Origin: Auanema rhodensis
Lineage: Eukaryota > Nematoda > Chromadorea > Rhabditida > Rhabditidae
Assembly (NCBI GenBank): GCA_964057225.1
Contig: OZ059896.1
Span: 15,016,501-15,080,500 of the forward strand
DNA length: 64,000 bases
Direction: 5' to 3'
The position numbers and the translations under genes are program-made. This document shows positions 34,273-44,247 of this stretch, piece by piece. The first letter of the stretch is position 1. The number at the start of each line of letters is the position of its first letter. The notes under the pieces were generated by a model. The model did not search any database, was not told the origin of the DNA, and worked only from the letters and a program-made list of their open reading frames with translations.

Positions 34273-34355
34273 TCCGTTGAGCCGGATTCGAACCAGCGAC
34301 CTAAGGATATCTACACTTCTACAGTCCTCCGCTCTACCAACTGAGCTATCGACGG
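34273..34355 (-). tRNA. tRNA-Tyr(GTA), I1, acceptor variant
   Basis: TCAACGG acceptor change only. Confidence 0.65.
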
Positions 34356-34653
34356 AACGAATCTGTTGTTTTCAGAGGTTATTGTCAATAACTGATATCT
34401 ACACTTCTACAGTCCTCCGCTCTACCAACTGAGCTATCGACGGAACGAATCTGTTGTTTTCCAAAGTGATTGTCAATAACTACTATAATCTATATTGAAA
34501 ATCGAAAAAAGAAAAGAAACTCCGTCGAGCCTAACTTCTACAATCCTCCGCTCTACCAACTGAGCTATCGACGGAACGAAGCTGTTGTTTTCAGAGGTTA
34601 TTGTCAATAACTGCTATAATCAATATTTTAAATGGAACAAAAAGAAAAGAAAC

Positions 34654-34736
34654 TCCGTCGAGCCGGATTCGAACCAGCGACCTAAGGATATCTACACTTC
34701 TACAGTCCTCCGCTCTACCAACTGAGCTATCGACGG
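34654..34736 (-). tRNA. tRNA-Tyr(GTA), I1
   Basis: Consensus; starts a run of five. Confidence 0.85.
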
Positions 34737-34815
34737 AACGAATCTGTTGTTTTCAGAGGTTATTGTCAATAACTGCTATAGTCAATATTTTAAAGGGAAG
34801 AAAAAGAAAAGAAAC

Positions 34816-34898
34816 TCCGTCGAGCCGGATTCGAACCAGCGACCTAAGGATATCTACACTTCTACAGTCCTCCGCTCTACCAACTGAGCTATCGACGG
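34816..34898 (-). tRNA. tRNA-Tyr(GTA), I1
   Basis: Consensus. Confidence 0.85.
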
Positions 34899-34977
34899 AA
34901 CGAATCTGTTGTTTTCAGAGGTTATTGTCAATAACTGCTATAGTCAATATTTTAAAGGGAAGAAAAAGAAAAGAAAC

Positions 34978-35060
34978 TCCGTCGAGCCGGATTCGAACCA
35001 GCGACCTAAGGATATCTACACTTCTACAGTCCTCCGCTCTACCAACTGAGCTATCGACGG
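34978..35060 (-). tRNA. tRNA-Tyr(GTA), I1
   Basis: Consensus. Confidence 0.85.
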
Positions 35061-35139
35061 AACGAATCTGTTGTTTTCAGAGGTTATTGTCAATAACTGC
35101 TATAGTCAATATTTTAAAGGGAAGAAAAAGAAAAGAAAC

Positions 35140-35222
35140 TCCGTCGAGCCGGATTCGAACCAGCGACCTAAGGATATCTACACTTCTACAGTCCTCCGCT
35201 CTACCAACTGAGCTATCGACGG
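35140..35222 (-). tRNA. tRNA-Tyr(GTA), I1
   Basis: Consensus. Confidence 0.85.
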
Positions 35223-35301
35223 AACGAATCTGTTGTTTTCAGAGGTTATTGTCAATAACTGCTATAATCAATATTTTAAATGGAAGAAAAAGAAAAGAAA
35301 C

Positions 35302-35384
35302 TCCGTCGAGCCGGATTCGAACCAGCGACCTAAGGATATCTACACTTCTACAGTCCTCCGCTCTACCAACTGAGCTATCGACGG
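35302..35384 (-). tRNA. tRNA-Tyr(GTA), I1
   Basis: Consensus. Confidence 0.85.
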
Positions 35385-35682
35385 AACGAATCTGTTGTTT
35401 TCAGAGGTTATTGTCAATAACTGATATCTACACTTCTACAGTCCTCCGCTCTACCAACTGAGCTATCGACGGAACGAATCTGTTGTTTTCCAAAGTGATT
35501 GTCAATAACTACTATAATCTATATTGAAAATCGAAAAAAGAAAAGAAACTCCGTCGAGCCTAACTTCTACAATCCTCCGCTCTACCAACTGAGCTATCGA
35601 CGGAACGAAGCTGTTGTTTTCAGAGGTTATTGTCAATAACTGCTATAATCAATATTTTAAATGGAACAAAAAGAAAAGAAAC

Positions 35683-35765
35683 TCCGTCGAGCCGGATTCG
35701 AACCAGCGACCTAAGGATATCTACACTTCTACAGTCCTCCGCTCTACCAACTGAGCTATCGACGG
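35683..35765 (-). tRNA. tRNA-Tyr(GTA), I1
   Basis: Consensus. Confidence 0.85.
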
Positions 35766-35844
35766 AACGAATTTGTTGTTTTCAGAGGTTATTGTCAATA
35801 ACTGCTATAGTCAATATTTTAAAGGGAAGAAAAAAAAAAGAAAC

Positions 35845-35927
35845 TCCGTCGAGCCGGATTCGAACCAGCGACCTAAGGATATCTACACTTCTACAGTCCT
35901 CCGCTCTACCAACTGAGCTATCGACGG
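35845..35927 (-). tRNA. tRNA-Tyr(GTA), I1
   Basis: Consensus; terminator is an uninterrupted T tract. Confidence 0.85.
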
Positions 35928-36006
35928 AACGAATCTGTTGTTTTCAGAGGTTATTGTCAATAACTGCTATAGTCAATATTTTAAATGGAAGAAAAAGAAA
36001 AGAAAC

Positions 36007-36089
36007 TCCGTCGAGCCGGATTCGAACCAGCGACCTAAGGATATCTACACTTCTACAGTCCTCCGCTCTACCAACTGAGCTATCGACGG
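36007..36089 (-). tRNA. tRNA-Tyr(GTA), I1
   Basis: Consensus. Confidence 0.85.
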
Positions 36090-36168
36090 AACGAATCTGT
36101 TGTTTTCAGAGGTTATTGTCAATAACTGCTATAGTCAATATTTTAAATGGAAGAAAAAGAAAAGAAAC

Positions 36169-36251
36169 TCCGTCGAGACGGATTGGAATCAGCGACCTAA
36201 GGATATCTACACTTCTACAGTCCTCCGCTCTACCAACTGAGCTATCGACGG
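36169..36251 (-). tRNA. tRNA-Tyr(GTA), I1, box B defect
   Basis: T arm damaged as in 25391. Confidence 0.4.
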
Positions 36252-36330
36252 AACGAATCTGTTGTTTTCAGAGGTTATTGTCAATAACTGCTATAGTCAA
36301 TATTTTAAAGGGAAGAAAAAGAAAAGAAAC

Positions 36331-36413
36331 TCCGTCGAGCCGGATTCGAACCAGCGACCTAAGGATATCTACACTTCTACAGTCCTCCGCTCTACCAACT
36401 GAGCTATCGACGG
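36331..36413 (-). tRNA. tRNA-Tyr(GTA), I1
   Basis: Consensus. Confidence 0.85.
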
Positions 36414-36711
36414 AACGAACCTGTTGTTTTCAGAGGTTATTGTCAATAACTGACATCTACACTTCTTCAGTGCTCTGCTCTACCAACTGAGCTATCGACG
36501 GAACGAATCTGTTGTTTTCCAAAGTGAATGTCAATAACTACTATAATCTATATTGAAAATCGAAAAAAGAAAAGAAACTCCGTCGAGCCTAACTTCTACA
36601 ATCCTCCGCTCTACCAACTGAGCTATCGACGGAACGAAGCTGTTGTTTTCAGAGGTTATTGTCAATAACTGCTATAATCAATATTTTAAATGGAACAAAA
36701 AGAAAAGAAAC

Positions 36712-36794
36712 TCCGTCGAGCCGGATTCGAACCAGCGACCTAAGGATATCTCCACTTCTACAGTCCTCCGCTCTACCAACTGAGCTATCGACGG
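36712..36794 (-). tRNA. tRNA-Tyr(GTA), I2
   Basis: Consensus body; starts a run of six. Confidence 0.85.
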
Positions 36795-36873
36795 AACGAA
36801 TCTGTTGTTTTCAGAGGTTTTTGTCAATAACTGCTATAATCAATATTTTAAATGGGAGAAAAAGAAAAGAAAC

Positions 36874-36956
36874 TCCGTCGAGCCGGATTCGAACCAGCGA
36901 CCTAAGGATATCTACACTTCTACAGTCCTCCGCTCTACCAACTGAGCTATCGACGG
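36874..36956 (-). tRNA. tRNA-Tyr(GTA), I1
   Basis: Consensus. Confidence 0.85.
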
Positions 36957-37035
36957 AACGAATCTGTTGTTTTCAGAGGTTATTGTCAATAACTGCTATA
37001 ATCAATATTTTAAATGGAACAAAAAGAAAAGAAAC

Positions 37036-37118
37036 TCCGTCGAGCCGGATTCGAACCAGCGACCTAAGGATATCTCCACTTCTACAGTCCTCCGCTCTAC
37101 CAACTGAGCTATCGACGG
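37036..37118 (-). tRNA. tRNA-Tyr(GTA), I2
   Basis: Consensus body. Confidence 0.85.
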
Positions 37119-37197
37119 AACGAAGCTGTTGTTTTCAGAGGTTATTGTCAATAACTGCTATAATCAATATTTTAAATGGAACAAAAAGAAAAGAAAC

Positions 37198-37280
37198 TCC
37201 GTCGAGCCGGATTCGAACCAGCGACCTAAGGATATCTACACTTCTACAGTCCTCCGCTCTACCAACTGAGCTATCGACGG
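37198..37280 (-). tRNA. tRNA-Tyr(GTA), I1
   Basis: Consensus. Confidence 0.85.
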
Positions 37281-37359
37281 AACGAATCTGTTGTTTTCAG
37301 AGGTTATTGTCAATAACTGCTATAGTCAATATTTTAAAGGGAAGAAAAAGAAAAGAAAC

Positions 37360-37442
37360 TCCGTCGAGCCGGATTCGAACCAGCGACCTAAGGATATCTA
37401 CACTTCTACAGTCCTCCGCTCTACCAACTGAGCTATCGACGG
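37360..37442 (-). tRNA. tRNA-Tyr(GTA), I1
   Basis: Consensus. Confidence 0.85.
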
Positions 37443-37521
37443 AACGAATCTGTTGTTTTCAGAGGTTATTGTCAATAACTGCTATAATCAATATTTTAAA
37501 TGGAAGAAAAAGAAAAGAAAC

Positions 37522-37604
37522 TCCGTCGAGCCGGATTCGAACCAGCGACCTAAGGATATCTACACTTCTACAGTCCTCCGCTCTACCAACTGAGCTATCG
37601 ACGG
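37522..37604 (-). tRNA. tRNA-Tyr(GTA), I1
   Basis: Consensus. Confidence 0.85.
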
Positions 37605-37902
37605 AACGAATCTGTTGTTTTCAGAGGTTATTGTCAATAACTGATATCTACACTTCTACAGTCCTCCGCTCTACCAACTGAGCTATCGACGGAACGAATC
37701 TGTTGTTTTCCAAAGTGATTGTCAATAACTACTATAATCTATATTGAAAATCGAAAAAAGAAAAGAAACTCCGTCGAGCCTAACTTCTACAATCCTCCGC
37801 TCTACCAACTGAGCTATCGACGGAACGAAGCTGTTGTTTTCAGAGGTTATTGTCAATAACTGCTATAATCAATATTTTAAATGGAAGAAAAAGAAAAGAA
37901 AC

Positions 37903-37985
37903 TCCGTCGAGCCGGATTCGAACCAGCGACCTAAGGATATCTACACTTCTACAGTCCTCCGCTCTACCAACTGAGCTATCGACGG
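37903..37985 (-). tRNA. tRNA-Tyr(GTA), I1
   Basis: Consensus. Confidence 0.85.
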
Positions 37986-38064
37986 AACGAATTTGTTGTT
38001 TTCAGAGGTTATTGTCAATAACTGCTATAGTCAATATTTTAAAGGGAAGAAAAAAAAAAGAAAC

Positions 38065-38147
38065 TCCGTCGAGCCGGATTCGAACCAGCGACCTAAGGAT
38101 ATCTACACTTCTACAGTCCTCCGCTCTACCAACTGAGCTATCGACGG
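38065..38147 (-). tRNA. tRNA-Tyr(GTA), I1
   Basis: Consensus. Confidence 0.85.
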
Positions 38148-38357
38148 AACGAATCTGTTGTTTTCCAAAGTGATTGTCAATAACTACTATAATCTATATT
38201 GAAAATTGAAAAAAGAAAAGAAACTCCGTCGAGCCTAACTTCTACAATCCTCCGCTCTACCAACTGAGCTATCGACGGAACGAAGCTGTTGTTTTCAGAG
38301 GTTATTGTCAATAACTGCTATAATCAATATTTTAAATGGAACAAAAAGAAAAGAAAC

Positions 38358-38440
38358 TCCGTCGAGCCGGATTCGAACCAGCGACCTAAGGATATCTACA
38401 CTTCTACAGTCCTCCGCTCTACCAACTGAGCTATCGACGG
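38358..38440 (-). tRNA. tRNA-Tyr(GTA), I1
   Basis: Consensus. Confidence 0.85.
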
Positions 38441-38519
38441 AACGAATTTGTTGTTTCCAGAGGTTATTGTCAATAACTGCTATAGTCAATATTTTGAAGG
38501 GAAGAAAAAAAAAAGAAAC

Positions 38520-38602
38520 TCCGTCGAGCAGGATTCGAACCAGCGACCTAAGGATATCTACACTTCTACAGTCCTCCGCTCTACCAACTGAGCTATCGAC
38601 GG
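38520..38602 (-). tRNA. tRNA-Tyr(GTA), I1, T-stem variant
   Basis: T-stem 3' strand CCTGC instead of CCGGC. Confidence 0.7.
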
Positions 38603-38681
38603 AACGAATCTGTTGTTTTCAGAGGTTATTGTCAATAACTGCTATAGTCAATATTTTAAATGGAAGAAAAAGAAAAGAAAC

Positions 38682-38764
38682 TCCGTCGAGACGGATTGGA
38701 ATCAGCGACCTAAGGATATCTACACTTCTACAGTCCTCCGCTCTACCAACTGAGCTATCGACGG
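38682..38764 (-). tRNA. tRNA-Tyr(GTA), I1, box B defect
   Basis: T arm damaged as in 25391. Confidence 0.4.
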
Positions 38765-38843
38765 AACGAATCTGTTGTTTTCAGAGGTTATTGTCAATAA
38801 CTGCTATAGTCAATATTTTAAAGGGAAGAAAAAGAAAAGAAAC

Positions 38844-38926
38844 TCCGTCGAGCCGGATTCGAACCAGCGACCTAAGGATATCTACACTTCTACAGTCCTC
38901 CGCTCTACCAACTGAGCTATCGACGG
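38844..38926 (-). tRNA. tRNA-Tyr(GTA), I1
   Basis: Consensus. Confidence 0.85.
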
Positions 38927-39093
38927 AACGAACCTGTTGTTTTCAGAGGTTATTGTCAATAACTGACATCTACACTTCTTCAGTGCTCTGCTCTACCAAC
39001 TGAGCTATCGACGGAACGAATCTGTTGTTTTCAGAGGTTTTTGTCAATAACTGCTATAATCAATATTTTAAATGGGAGAAAAAGAAAAGAAAC

Positions 39094-39176
39094 TCCGTCG
39101 AGCCGGATTCGAACCAGCGACCTAAGGATATCTACACTTCTACAGTCCTCCGCTCTACCAACTGAGCTATCGACGG
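39094..39176 (-). tRNA. tRNA-Tyr(GTA), I1
   Basis: Consensus. Confidence 0.85.
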
Positions 39177-39255
39177 AACGAATTTGTTGTTTTCAGAGGT
39201 TATTGTCAATAACTGCTATAGTCAATATTTTAAAGGGAAGAAAAAAAAAAGAAAC

Positions 39256-39338
39256 TCCGTCGAGCCGGATTCGAACCAGCGACCTAAGGATATCTACACT
39301 TCTACAGTCCTCCGCTCTACCAACTGAGCTATCGACGG
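39256..39338 (-). tRNA. tRNA-Tyr(GTA), I1
   Basis: Consensus. Confidence 0.85.
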
Positions 39339-39636
39339 AACGAATCTGTTGTTTTCAGAGGTTATTGTCAATAACTGATATCTACACTTCTACAGTCCTC
39401 CGCTCTACCAACTGAGCTATCGACGGAACGAATCTGTTGTTTTCCAAAGTGATTGTCAATAACTACTATAATCTATATTGAAAATCGAAAAAAGAAAAGA
39501 AACTCCGTCGAGCCTAACTTCTACAATCCTCCGCTCTACCAACTGAGCTATCGACGGAACGAAGCTGTTGTTTTCAGAGGTTATTGTCAATAACTGCTAT
39601 AATCAATATTTTAAATGGAACAAAAAGAAAAGAAAC

Positions 39637-39719
39637 TCCGTCGAGCCGGATTCGAACCAGCGACCTAAGGATATCTACACTTCTACAGTCCTCCGCTCTA
39701 CCAACTGAGCTATCGACGG
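39637..39719 (-). tRNA. tRNA-Tyr(GTA), I1
   Basis: Consensus; starts a run of six. Confidence 0.85.
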
Positions 39720-39798
39720 AACGAATTTGTTGTTTTCAGAGGTTATTGTCAATAACTGCTATAGTCAATATTTTAAAGGGAAGAAAAAAAAAAGAAAC

Positions 39799-39881
39799 TC
39801 CGTCGAGCCGGATTCGAACCAGCGACCTAAGGATATCTACACTTCTACAGTCCTCCGCTCTACCAACTGAGCTATCGACGG
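39799..39881 (-). tRNA. tRNA-Tyr(GTA), I1
   Basis: Consensus. Confidence 0.85.
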
Positions 39882-39960
39882 AACGAATCTGTTGTTTTCA
39901 GAGGTTATTGTCAATAACTGCTATAGTCAATATTTTAAATGGAAGAAAAAGAAAAGAAAC

Positions 39961-40043
39961 TCCGTCGAGCCGGATTCGAACCAGCGACCTAAGGATATCT
40001 ACACTTCTACAGTCCTCCGCTCTACCAACTGAGCTATCGACGG
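39961..40043 (-). tRNA. tRNA-Tyr(GTA), I1
   Basis: Consensus. Confidence 0.85.
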
Positions 40044-40122
40044 AACGAATCTGTTGTTTTCAGAGGGTATTGTCAATAACTGCTATAGTCAATATTTTAA
40101 ATGGAAGAAAAAGAAAAGAAAC

Positions 40123-40205
40123 TCCGTCGAGCCGGATTCGAACCAGCGACCTAAGGATATCTACACTTCTACAGTCCTCCGCTCTACCAACTGAGCTATC
40201 GACGG
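40123..40205 (-). tRNA. tRNA-Tyr(GTA), I1
   Basis: Consensus. Confidence 0.85.
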
Positions 40206-40284
40206 AACGAATCTGTTGTTTTCAGAGGTTATTGTCAATAACTGCTATAGTCAATATTTTAAATGGAAGAAAAAGAAAAGAAAC

Positions 40285-40367
40285 TCCGTCGAGACGGATT
40301 GGAATCAGCGACCTAAGGATATCTACACTTCTACAGTCCTCCGCTCTACCAACTGAGCTATCGACGG
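40285..40367 (-). tRNA. tRNA-Tyr(GTA), I1, box B defect
   Basis: T arm damaged as in 25391. Confidence 0.4.
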
Positions 40368-40446
40368 AACGAATCTGTTGTTTTCAGAGGTTATTGTCAA
40401 TAACTGCTATAGTCAATATTTTAAAGGGAAGAAAAAGAAAAGAAAC

Positions 40447-40529
40447 TCCGTCGAGCCGGATTCGAACCAGCGACCTAAGGATATCTACACTTCTACAGTC
40501 CTCCGCTCTACCAACTGAGCTATCGACGG
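40447..40529 (-). tRNA. tRNA-Tyr(GTA), I1
   Basis: Consensus. Confidence 0.85.
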
Positions 40530-40827
40530 AACGAACCTGTTGTTTTCAGAGGTTATTGTCAATAACTGACATCTACACTTCTTCAGTGCTCTGCTCTACC
40601 AACTGAGCTATCGACGGAACGAATCTGTTGTTTTCCAAAGTGAATGTCAATAACTACTATAATCTATATTGAAAATCGAAAAAAGAAAAGAAACTCCGTC
40701 GAGCCTAACTTCTACAATCCTCCGCTCTACCAACTGAGCTATCGACGGAACGAAGCTGTTGTTTTCAGAGGTTATTGTCAATAACTGCTATAATCAATAT
40801 TTTAAATGGAACAAAAAGAAAAGAAAC

Positions 40828-40910
40828 TCCGTCGAGCCGGATTCGAACCAGCGACCTAAGGATATCTCCACTTCTACAGTCCTCCGCTCTACCAACTGAG
40901 CTATCGACGG
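40828..40910 (-). tRNA. tRNA-Tyr(GTA), I2
   Basis: Consensus body; paralogue of 43938. Confidence 0.85.
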
Positions 40911-40989
40911 AACGAATCTGTTGTTTTCAGAGGTTTTTGTCAATAACTGCTATAATCAATATTTTAAATGGGAGAAAAAGAAAAGAAAC

Positions 40990-41072
40990 TCCGTCGAGCC
41001 GGATTCGAACCAGCGACCTAAGGATATCTACACTTCTACAGTCCTCCGCTCTACCAACTGAGCTATCGACGG
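40990..41072 (-). tRNA. tRNA-Tyr(GTA), I1
   Basis: Consensus; paralogue of 44100. Confidence 0.85.
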
Positions 41073-41196
41073 AACGAATCTGTTGTTTTCAGAGGTTATT
41101 GTCAATAACTGATATCTACACTTCTACAGTCCTCCGCTCTACCAACTGAGCTATCGACGGAACGAATCTGTTGTTTTCCAAAGTGATTGTCAATAC

Positions 41197-41490
41197 CTCA
41201 CTAGATTATTCACTAGACGAAAAACGACAGATTTATGTCAATATTTCAAAATAGTTAAGAGCAACTCAAATTTCAGCAAATCATTGTTCAGACTGAAAGA
41301 ACATGCATATTCTTTTCGTCAACACGACTTTTTGATTGTGGCTCCGAGATACCAGTCTAACGCGGCACTGTCTAGTTTCGAATATCGTAGAATCAAAGAT
41401 TGGAACCAGCTTCACTCCATTTTGATTAATATTGAGAAAGTTTCTAATTTTCGTAGTTGTATTATGAACCATAATTCTTCTTCATTGTAA
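41197..41490 (+). pseudogene. LINE reverse transcriptase C-terminal fragment
   Basis: The last 97 codons of an ORF2-type protein, open from the truncation point to TAA. The segment SFEYRRIKDWNQLHSIL matches the R-I-x-x-W-N-x-L-P signature found near the end of many LINE ORF2 proteins. No catalytic YxDD region is present, so it is a dead fragment. Confidence 0.7.
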
Positions 41491-41945
41491 CTTTGTTTTT
41501 AACTTGTTTTTATTTTTCTTTTTTTTTTTTTTCTTCAATGAGATTGTTTTGTTAATCGTTTTGTGTTAAGCTGTTGCTCCTTCTTCTTTTGTTCTCTCAG
41601 TTTTCCTAGGCATCTGACCTATAGACATGAGTCGTACGGTCTGAGCACGGTAATCACTTATTTGATAGAACGGGTTTGACCTTACTCTTTGTGTCACCGT
41701 ACCTAGACAAACCAAGAAGTGATTGGCTTCGAATTGCAATTTTCAAGCTGAAAACTCAAGATCATAACTCTTATAATTGAGCACATTCTTAACTAAAAAC
41801 CAATTCAAAGCTAACTCTGGAGTTAAAAGAAAAAAAAAAGCAGCTACCGAAAGGTTAATTTTAATGTTCTTATCTTAATTTAACCTCACACCTTCCTTGT
41901 AACCTGTGGTCAGTTGTGTTGAATAAACTTAAACTTAAACTTAAA
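41197..41945 (+). mobile_element. LINE 3' end, 5'-truncated
   Basis: A 749-bp non-LTR retrotransposon fragment inserted in a class B spacer. It begins abruptly in coding sequence, which is typical 5' truncation. It continues through a 3' UTR of about 430 bp and ends with an ATAAAC(TTAAAC)n tail just before array sequence resumes with actataatc. The same 5' junction appears at 59955, so both fragments descend from one insertion by segmental duplication. The family (Jockey/CR1-like or other) cannot be fixed from this piece. Confidence 0.8.
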
Positions 41946-42119
41946 CTACTATAATCTATATTGAAAATCGAAAAAAGAAAAGAAACTCCGTCGAGCCTAA
42001 CTTCTACAATCCTCCGCTCTACCAACTGAGCTATCGACGGAACGAAGCTGTTGTTTTCAGAGGTTATTGTCAATAACTGCTATAATCAATATTTTAAATG
42101 GAACAAAAAGAAAAGAAAC

Positions 42120-42202
42120 TCCGTTGAGCCGGATTCGAACCAGCGACCTAAGGATATCTACACTTCTACAGTCCTCCGCTCTACCAACTGAGCTATCGAC
42201 GG
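42120..42202 (-). tRNA. tRNA-Tyr(GTA), I1, acceptor variant
   Basis: TCAACGG acceptor change only. Confidence 0.65.
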
Positions 42203-42277
42203 AACGAATCTGTTGTTTTCCGAAGTGATTGTCAATAACTATTATAATCAATACTGAAAAAAAAAAAGAAAAGAAAC

Positions 42278-42360
42278 TCCGTCGAGCCGGATTCGAACCA
42301 GCGACCTAAGGATATCTACACTTCTACAGTCCTCCGCTCTACCAACTGAGCTATCGACGG
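42278..42360 (-). tRNA. tRNA-Tyr(GTA), I1
   Basis: Consensus. Confidence 0.85.
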
Positions 42361-42658
42361 AACGAATCTGTTGTTTTCAGAGGTTATTGTCAATAACTGA
42401 TATCTACACTTCTACAGTCCTCCGCTCTACCAACTGAGCTATCGACGGAACGAATCTGTTGTTTTCCAAAGTGATTGTCAATAACTACTATAATCTATAT
42501 TGAAAATCGAAAAAAGAAAAGAAACTCCGTCGAGCCTAACTTCTACAATCCTCCGCTCTACCAACTGAGCTATCGACGGAACGAAGCTGTTGTTTTCAGA
42601 GGTTATTGTCAATAACTGCTATAATCAATATTTTAAATGGAACAAAAAGAAAAGAAAC

Positions 42659-42741
42659 TCCGTCGAGCCGGATTCGAACCAGCGACCTAAGGATATCTAC
42701 ACTTCTACAGTCCTCCGCTCTACCAACTGAGCTATCGACGG
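42659..42741 (-). tRNA. tRNA-Tyr(GTA), I1
   Basis: Consensus. Confidence 0.85.
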
Positions 42742-42820
42742 AACGAATCTGTTGTTTTCAGAGGTTATTGTCAATAACTGCTATGATCAATATTTTAAAT
42801 GGAAGAAAAAGAAAAGAAAT

Positions 42821-42903
42821 TCCGTCGAGCCGGATTCGAACCAGCGACCTAAGGATATCTACACTTCTACAGTCCTCCGCTCTACCAACTGAGCTATCGA
42901 CGG
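42821..42903 (-). tRNA. tRNA-Tyr(GTA), I1
   Basis: Consensus. Confidence 0.85.
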
Positions 42904-43114
42904 AACGAATCTGTTGTTTTCCGAAGTGATTGTCAATAACTACTATAATCTATATTGAAAATCGAAAAAAGAGAAGAAACTCCGTCGAGCCTAACTTCTA
43001 CAATCCTCCGCTCTACCAACTGAGCTATCGACGGAACGAATCTGTTCTTTTCAGAGGTTATTGTCAATAACTGCAATAATCAATATTTTAAGTGGAGCAA
43101 AAAGCAAAAAAAAT

Positions 43115-43197
43115 TCCGTCGAGCCGGATTCGAACCAGCGACCTAAGGATATCTACACTTCTACAGTCCTCCGCTCTACCAACTGAGCTATCGACGG
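43115..43197 (-). tRNA. tRNA-Tyr(GTA), I1
   Basis: Consensus body; altered spacer. Confidence 0.85.
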
Positions 43198-43276
43198 AAC
43201 GAATCTGTTGTTTTCAGAGGTTATTGTCAATAACTGCTATAATCAATATTTTAAATGGAACAAAAAGAAAAGAAAC

Positions 43277-43359
43277 TCCGTCGAGCCGGATTCGAACCAG
43301 CGACCTAAGGATATCTCCACTTCTACAGTCCTCCGCTCTACCAACTGAGCTATCGACGG
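43277..43359 (-). tRNA. tRNA-Tyr(GTA), I2
   Basis: Consensus body. Confidence 0.85.
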
Positions 43360-43437
43360 AACGAAGCTGTTGTTTTCAGAGGTTATTGTCAATAACTGCT
43401 ATAATCAATAATTAAATGGAACAAAACGAAAAGAAAC

Positions 43438-43520
43438 TCCGTCGAGCCGGATTCGAACCAGCGACCTAAGGATATCTCCACTTCTACAGTCCTCCGCTCT
43501 ACCAACTGAGCTATCGACGG
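43438..43520 (-). tRNA. tRNA-Tyr(GTA), I2
   Basis: Consensus body; 161-bp spacing breaks the antisense frame. Confidence 0.85.
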
Positions 43521-43599
43521 AACGAATCTGTTGTTTTCAGAGGTTATTGTCAATAACTGCTATAATCAATATTTTAAATGGGAGAAAAAGAAAAGAAAC

Positions 43600-43682
43600 T
43601 CCGTCGAGCCGGATTCGAACCAGCGACCTAAGGATATCTACACTTCTACAGTCCTCCGCTCTACCAACTGAGCTATCGACGG
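43600..43682 (-). tRNA. tRNA-Tyr(GTA), I1
   Basis: Consensus. Confidence 0.85.
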
Positions 43683-43937
43683 AACGAATCTGTTGTTTTC
43701 AGAGGTTATTGTCAATAACTGATATCTACACTTCTACAGTTCTCCGCTCTACCAACTGAGCTATCGACGGAACGAATCTGTTGTTTTCAGAGGTTATTGT
43801 CAATAACTGATATCTACACTTCTACAATCCTCCGCTCTACCAACTGAGCTATCGACGGAACGAAGCTGTTGTTTTCAGAGGTTATTGTCAATAACTGCTA
43901 TAATCAATATTTTAAATGGAACAAAAAGAAAAGAAAC

Positions 43938-44020
43938 TCCGTCGAGCCGGATTCGAACCAGCGACCTAAGGATATCTCCACTTCTACAGTCCTCCGCTCT
44001 ACCAACTGAGCTATCGACGG
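43938..44020 (-). tRNA. tRNA-Tyr(GTA), I2
   Basis: Consensus body. Confidence 0.85.
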
Positions 44021-44099
44021 AACGAATCTGTTGTTTTCAGAGGTTTTTGTCAATAACTGCTATAATCAATATTTTAAATGGGAGAAAAAGAAAAGAAAC

Positions 44100-44182
44100 T
44101 CCGTCGAGCCGGATTCGAACCAGCGACCTAAGGATATCTACACTTCTACAGTCCTCCGCTCTACCAACTGAGCTATCGACGG
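44100..44182 (-). tRNA. tRNA-Tyr(GTA), I1
   Basis: Consensus; last full copy before the Polinton. Confidence 0.85.
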
Positions 44183-44247
44183 AACGAATCTGTTGTTTTC
44201 AGAGGTTATTGTCAATAACTGATATCTACACTTCTACAGTCCTCCGC

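Larger units (their letters stand above)
1..44247 (-). repeat. Satellite-like tRNA-Tyr gene array
   Basis: Tandem head-to-tail units, all transcribed from the minus strand. Class A units (about 162 bp, 158 copies) contain an 83-bp tRNA-Tyr: acceptor stem CCGTCGA/TCGACGG, discriminator A, box A TAGCTCAGTTGG, loop CTGTAGA with anticodon GTA interrupted after G37, and box B GGTTCGAATCC. The 10-nt intron exists as I1 AAGTGTAGAT, I2 AAGTGGAGAT or I3 AAGTGGTGAT. Downstream on the gene strand is GTTTCTTTTCTTTTT, a good Pol III terminator. About 100 class B units (unit about 131 bp) and about 40 class C units (unit about 89 bp) are truncated relatives. The array begins before the window and is interrupted by Merlin, a LINE and a Polinton. 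Copies are listed singly below; unless noted they match the consensus. The number of copies actually transcribed cannot be read from sequence. Confidence 0.95.

Noticed and set aside
1-44247. CRISPR-like array
   Set aside because: Regular repeats are present, but the spacers are also repeated and the repeat folds as a tRNA. The context is eukaryotic.
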